Shown here: in pieces, positions 5,675-6,385 of the stretch | Layout: each line of letters starts with the position of its first letter | How positions within the stretch are numbered: the stretch's first letter is position 1 | Origin: Gammaproteobacteria bacterium | GTDB taxonomy: Bacteria; Pseudomonadota; Gammaproteobacteria; QOAV01 | DNA length: 6,385 bases | NCBI GenBank assembly: GCA_003972845.1 | Contig: QOAV01000067.1 | Coordinates: 1 to 6,385, forward strand | Direction of reading: 5' to 3' | Notes under the pieces: model-generated | What the model was told of the DNA's origin: nothing | Database searches by the model: none | Seen by the model: the letters and a program-made list of their open reading frames with translations, nothing else | Position numbers and translations under genes: made by a program

Positions 5675-6385
5675 CGTGCTGCCACCTGGCTGCGGGAGGG
5701 ATAAAACAACCAGGACCCATATCCCACAACACGAGCTTTATCTCCAGAGGTGTCGCCCGAGTTGCGTAAATCGACTTCTAACGGGGTCAGGTTATGCTGT
5801 CGAGCCGCCAATAACAATCCGCGCAGCGGAAATGCGCCGCAGGCTTGCTCCGATGAAATATTCTGGTAATCCATACTGTCAATTCTGCTTGCTGTTTCGC
5901 TGTCGATTTCACGCGCTGTGGCGTAATCATGGTAGTGGCTGAGGTCGGAACTGACCACAATCAGCGTTTCCGGATCAGTAATATACAAGTCCAGCAATGC
6001 AGCCACATCTTCCGGTTCCGCCTGCCCCACGACGAATGGCAACAGGCTGAACTCTCCCAGCTCTTTTTGCAGAAAAGGTAAATGAACTTCCAGTGAGTGT
6101 TCCTGAGCATGGGCTTCATCCAGATAGCCCACGTCAGGCAGCAGTTCCACCGCTGTCGCGACGGCGTCGGCATCTACCGGTATATCGCCCAAGGGAGTAC
6201 GAAACACATCTGCCGAGCTGGCAGCTATGCCGTGAAAACCTACCCGGTGACTGGGCCCCAGCAAGACCACTCGTCTGATTTTGCCACGCAATGGCGCCAG
6301 CGAGGCATAAGCGCTGGCCGCTACGGGTCCCGAGTAGATATAACCCGCATGGGGCGCGATGATGGCTCTTGGCGGCGCATGCACT
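5671..6385 (-). CDS. Memo-family protein (AmmeMemoRadiSam system protein B), N-terminus beyond window
   Basis: Memo proteins belong to the LigB-dioxygenase-like superfamily and bind a metal ion; their cellular substrate is unknown in bacteria. About 237 residues are visible. The start lies off the right edge: family members begin with 25-45 more residues before the PHAGYIYSGP motif, so the GTG at 6384 is probably internal. Counting from it, visible features are IIAPHAGYIYSGPVAASAYA (8-27, with H12), LLGPSHRVGFHGIA (41-54, with H46), EAHAQEHSLEVHLPFLQ (90-106), VVSSDLSHYHDY (143-154) and QACGAFPLRGLL (180-191, with C182). H12, H46 and C182 correspond to the metal ligands H49, H81 and C244 of human MEMO1, so the metal site looks intact. 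The gene overlaps the AMMECR1 gene by four bases. The radical SAM component, if present, would lie to the right of the window or elsewhere. Confidence -1.
   Translation of the reverse strand, partial: VHAPPRAIIAPHAGYIYSGPVAASAYASLAPLRGKIRRVVLLGPSHRVGFHGIAASSADVFRTPLGDIPVDADAVATAVELLPDVGYLDEAHAQEHSLEVHLPFLQKELGEFSLLPFVVGQAEPEDVAALLDLYITDPETLIVVSSDLSHYHDYATAREIDSETASRIDSMDYQNISSEQACGAFPLRGLLLAARQHNLTPLEVDLRNSGDTSGDKARVVGYGSWLFYPSRSQVAAR

Noticed and set aside
1..6385. CRISPR array, insertion sequence, integron site, tRNA or toxin-antitoxin pair
   Set aside because: No direct repeats with regular spacing, transposase motifs, terminal inverted repeats, tRNA cloverleaf or small paired ORFs were seen on either strand.

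Overview
The window reads as the genome of a gammaproteobacterium with a respiratory nitrate lifestyle, joined at its left edge to about 350 bases of unrelated DNA. The host assignment rests on a NapF/NapC pair and a NarX/NarL pair that closely follow the enterobacterial proteins in motif order and spacing, and on mixed codon use of moderate GC. I cannot name the genus.

Layout: (1) Bases 1 to about 350 encode the C-terminal part of ribosomal protein L4 (rplD), with almost every codon ending in G or C, as in a high-GC bacterium such as a myxobacterium. (2) The same reading frame runs on without a stop into the C-terminal part of a multi-pass membrane protein (about 351-992) with different codon use. 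L4 is normally followed by L23 in the S10 operon, so this is best read as a chimeric join (assembly or cloning), not as a natural fusion. (3) On the + strand follow napF (1009-1623), a cytoplasmic four-cluster ferredoxin-like protein, and a NapC/NirT quinol dehydrogenase (about 1620-2291). The NapC carries five CXXCH haem sites instead of four and seems to start at an ATA codon. (4) Convergent to these, on the - strand, is a nitrate-type two-component system: narX sensor kinase (4903-2975) and narL response regulator (2978-2340), overlapping by ATGA. (5) Further right on the - strand lie an AMMECR1-domain gene (5674-5114) and, upstream of it and running off the window, a Memo-family gene. These are proteins A and B of the AmmeMemoRadiSam set; the radical SAM partner is not in view.

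How the genes fit together: NapC would take electrons from membrane quinol and pass them to a periplasmic reductase, most likely NapAB encoded outside the window. NapF would help mature the reductase in the cytoplasm. The truncated membrane protein upstream probably belongs to the same electron-transfer operon. NarX would sense nitrate in the periplasm and phosphorylate NarL, which could control this operon and others. The AMMECR1/Memo pair is a separate operon of unknown biochemical role.

I found no CRISPR array, mobile element, tRNA or rRNA. I did not find a convincing undescribed system. The points most worth checking are the join near base 350, the extra haem site and odd start of napC, and the identity of the truncated membrane protein.
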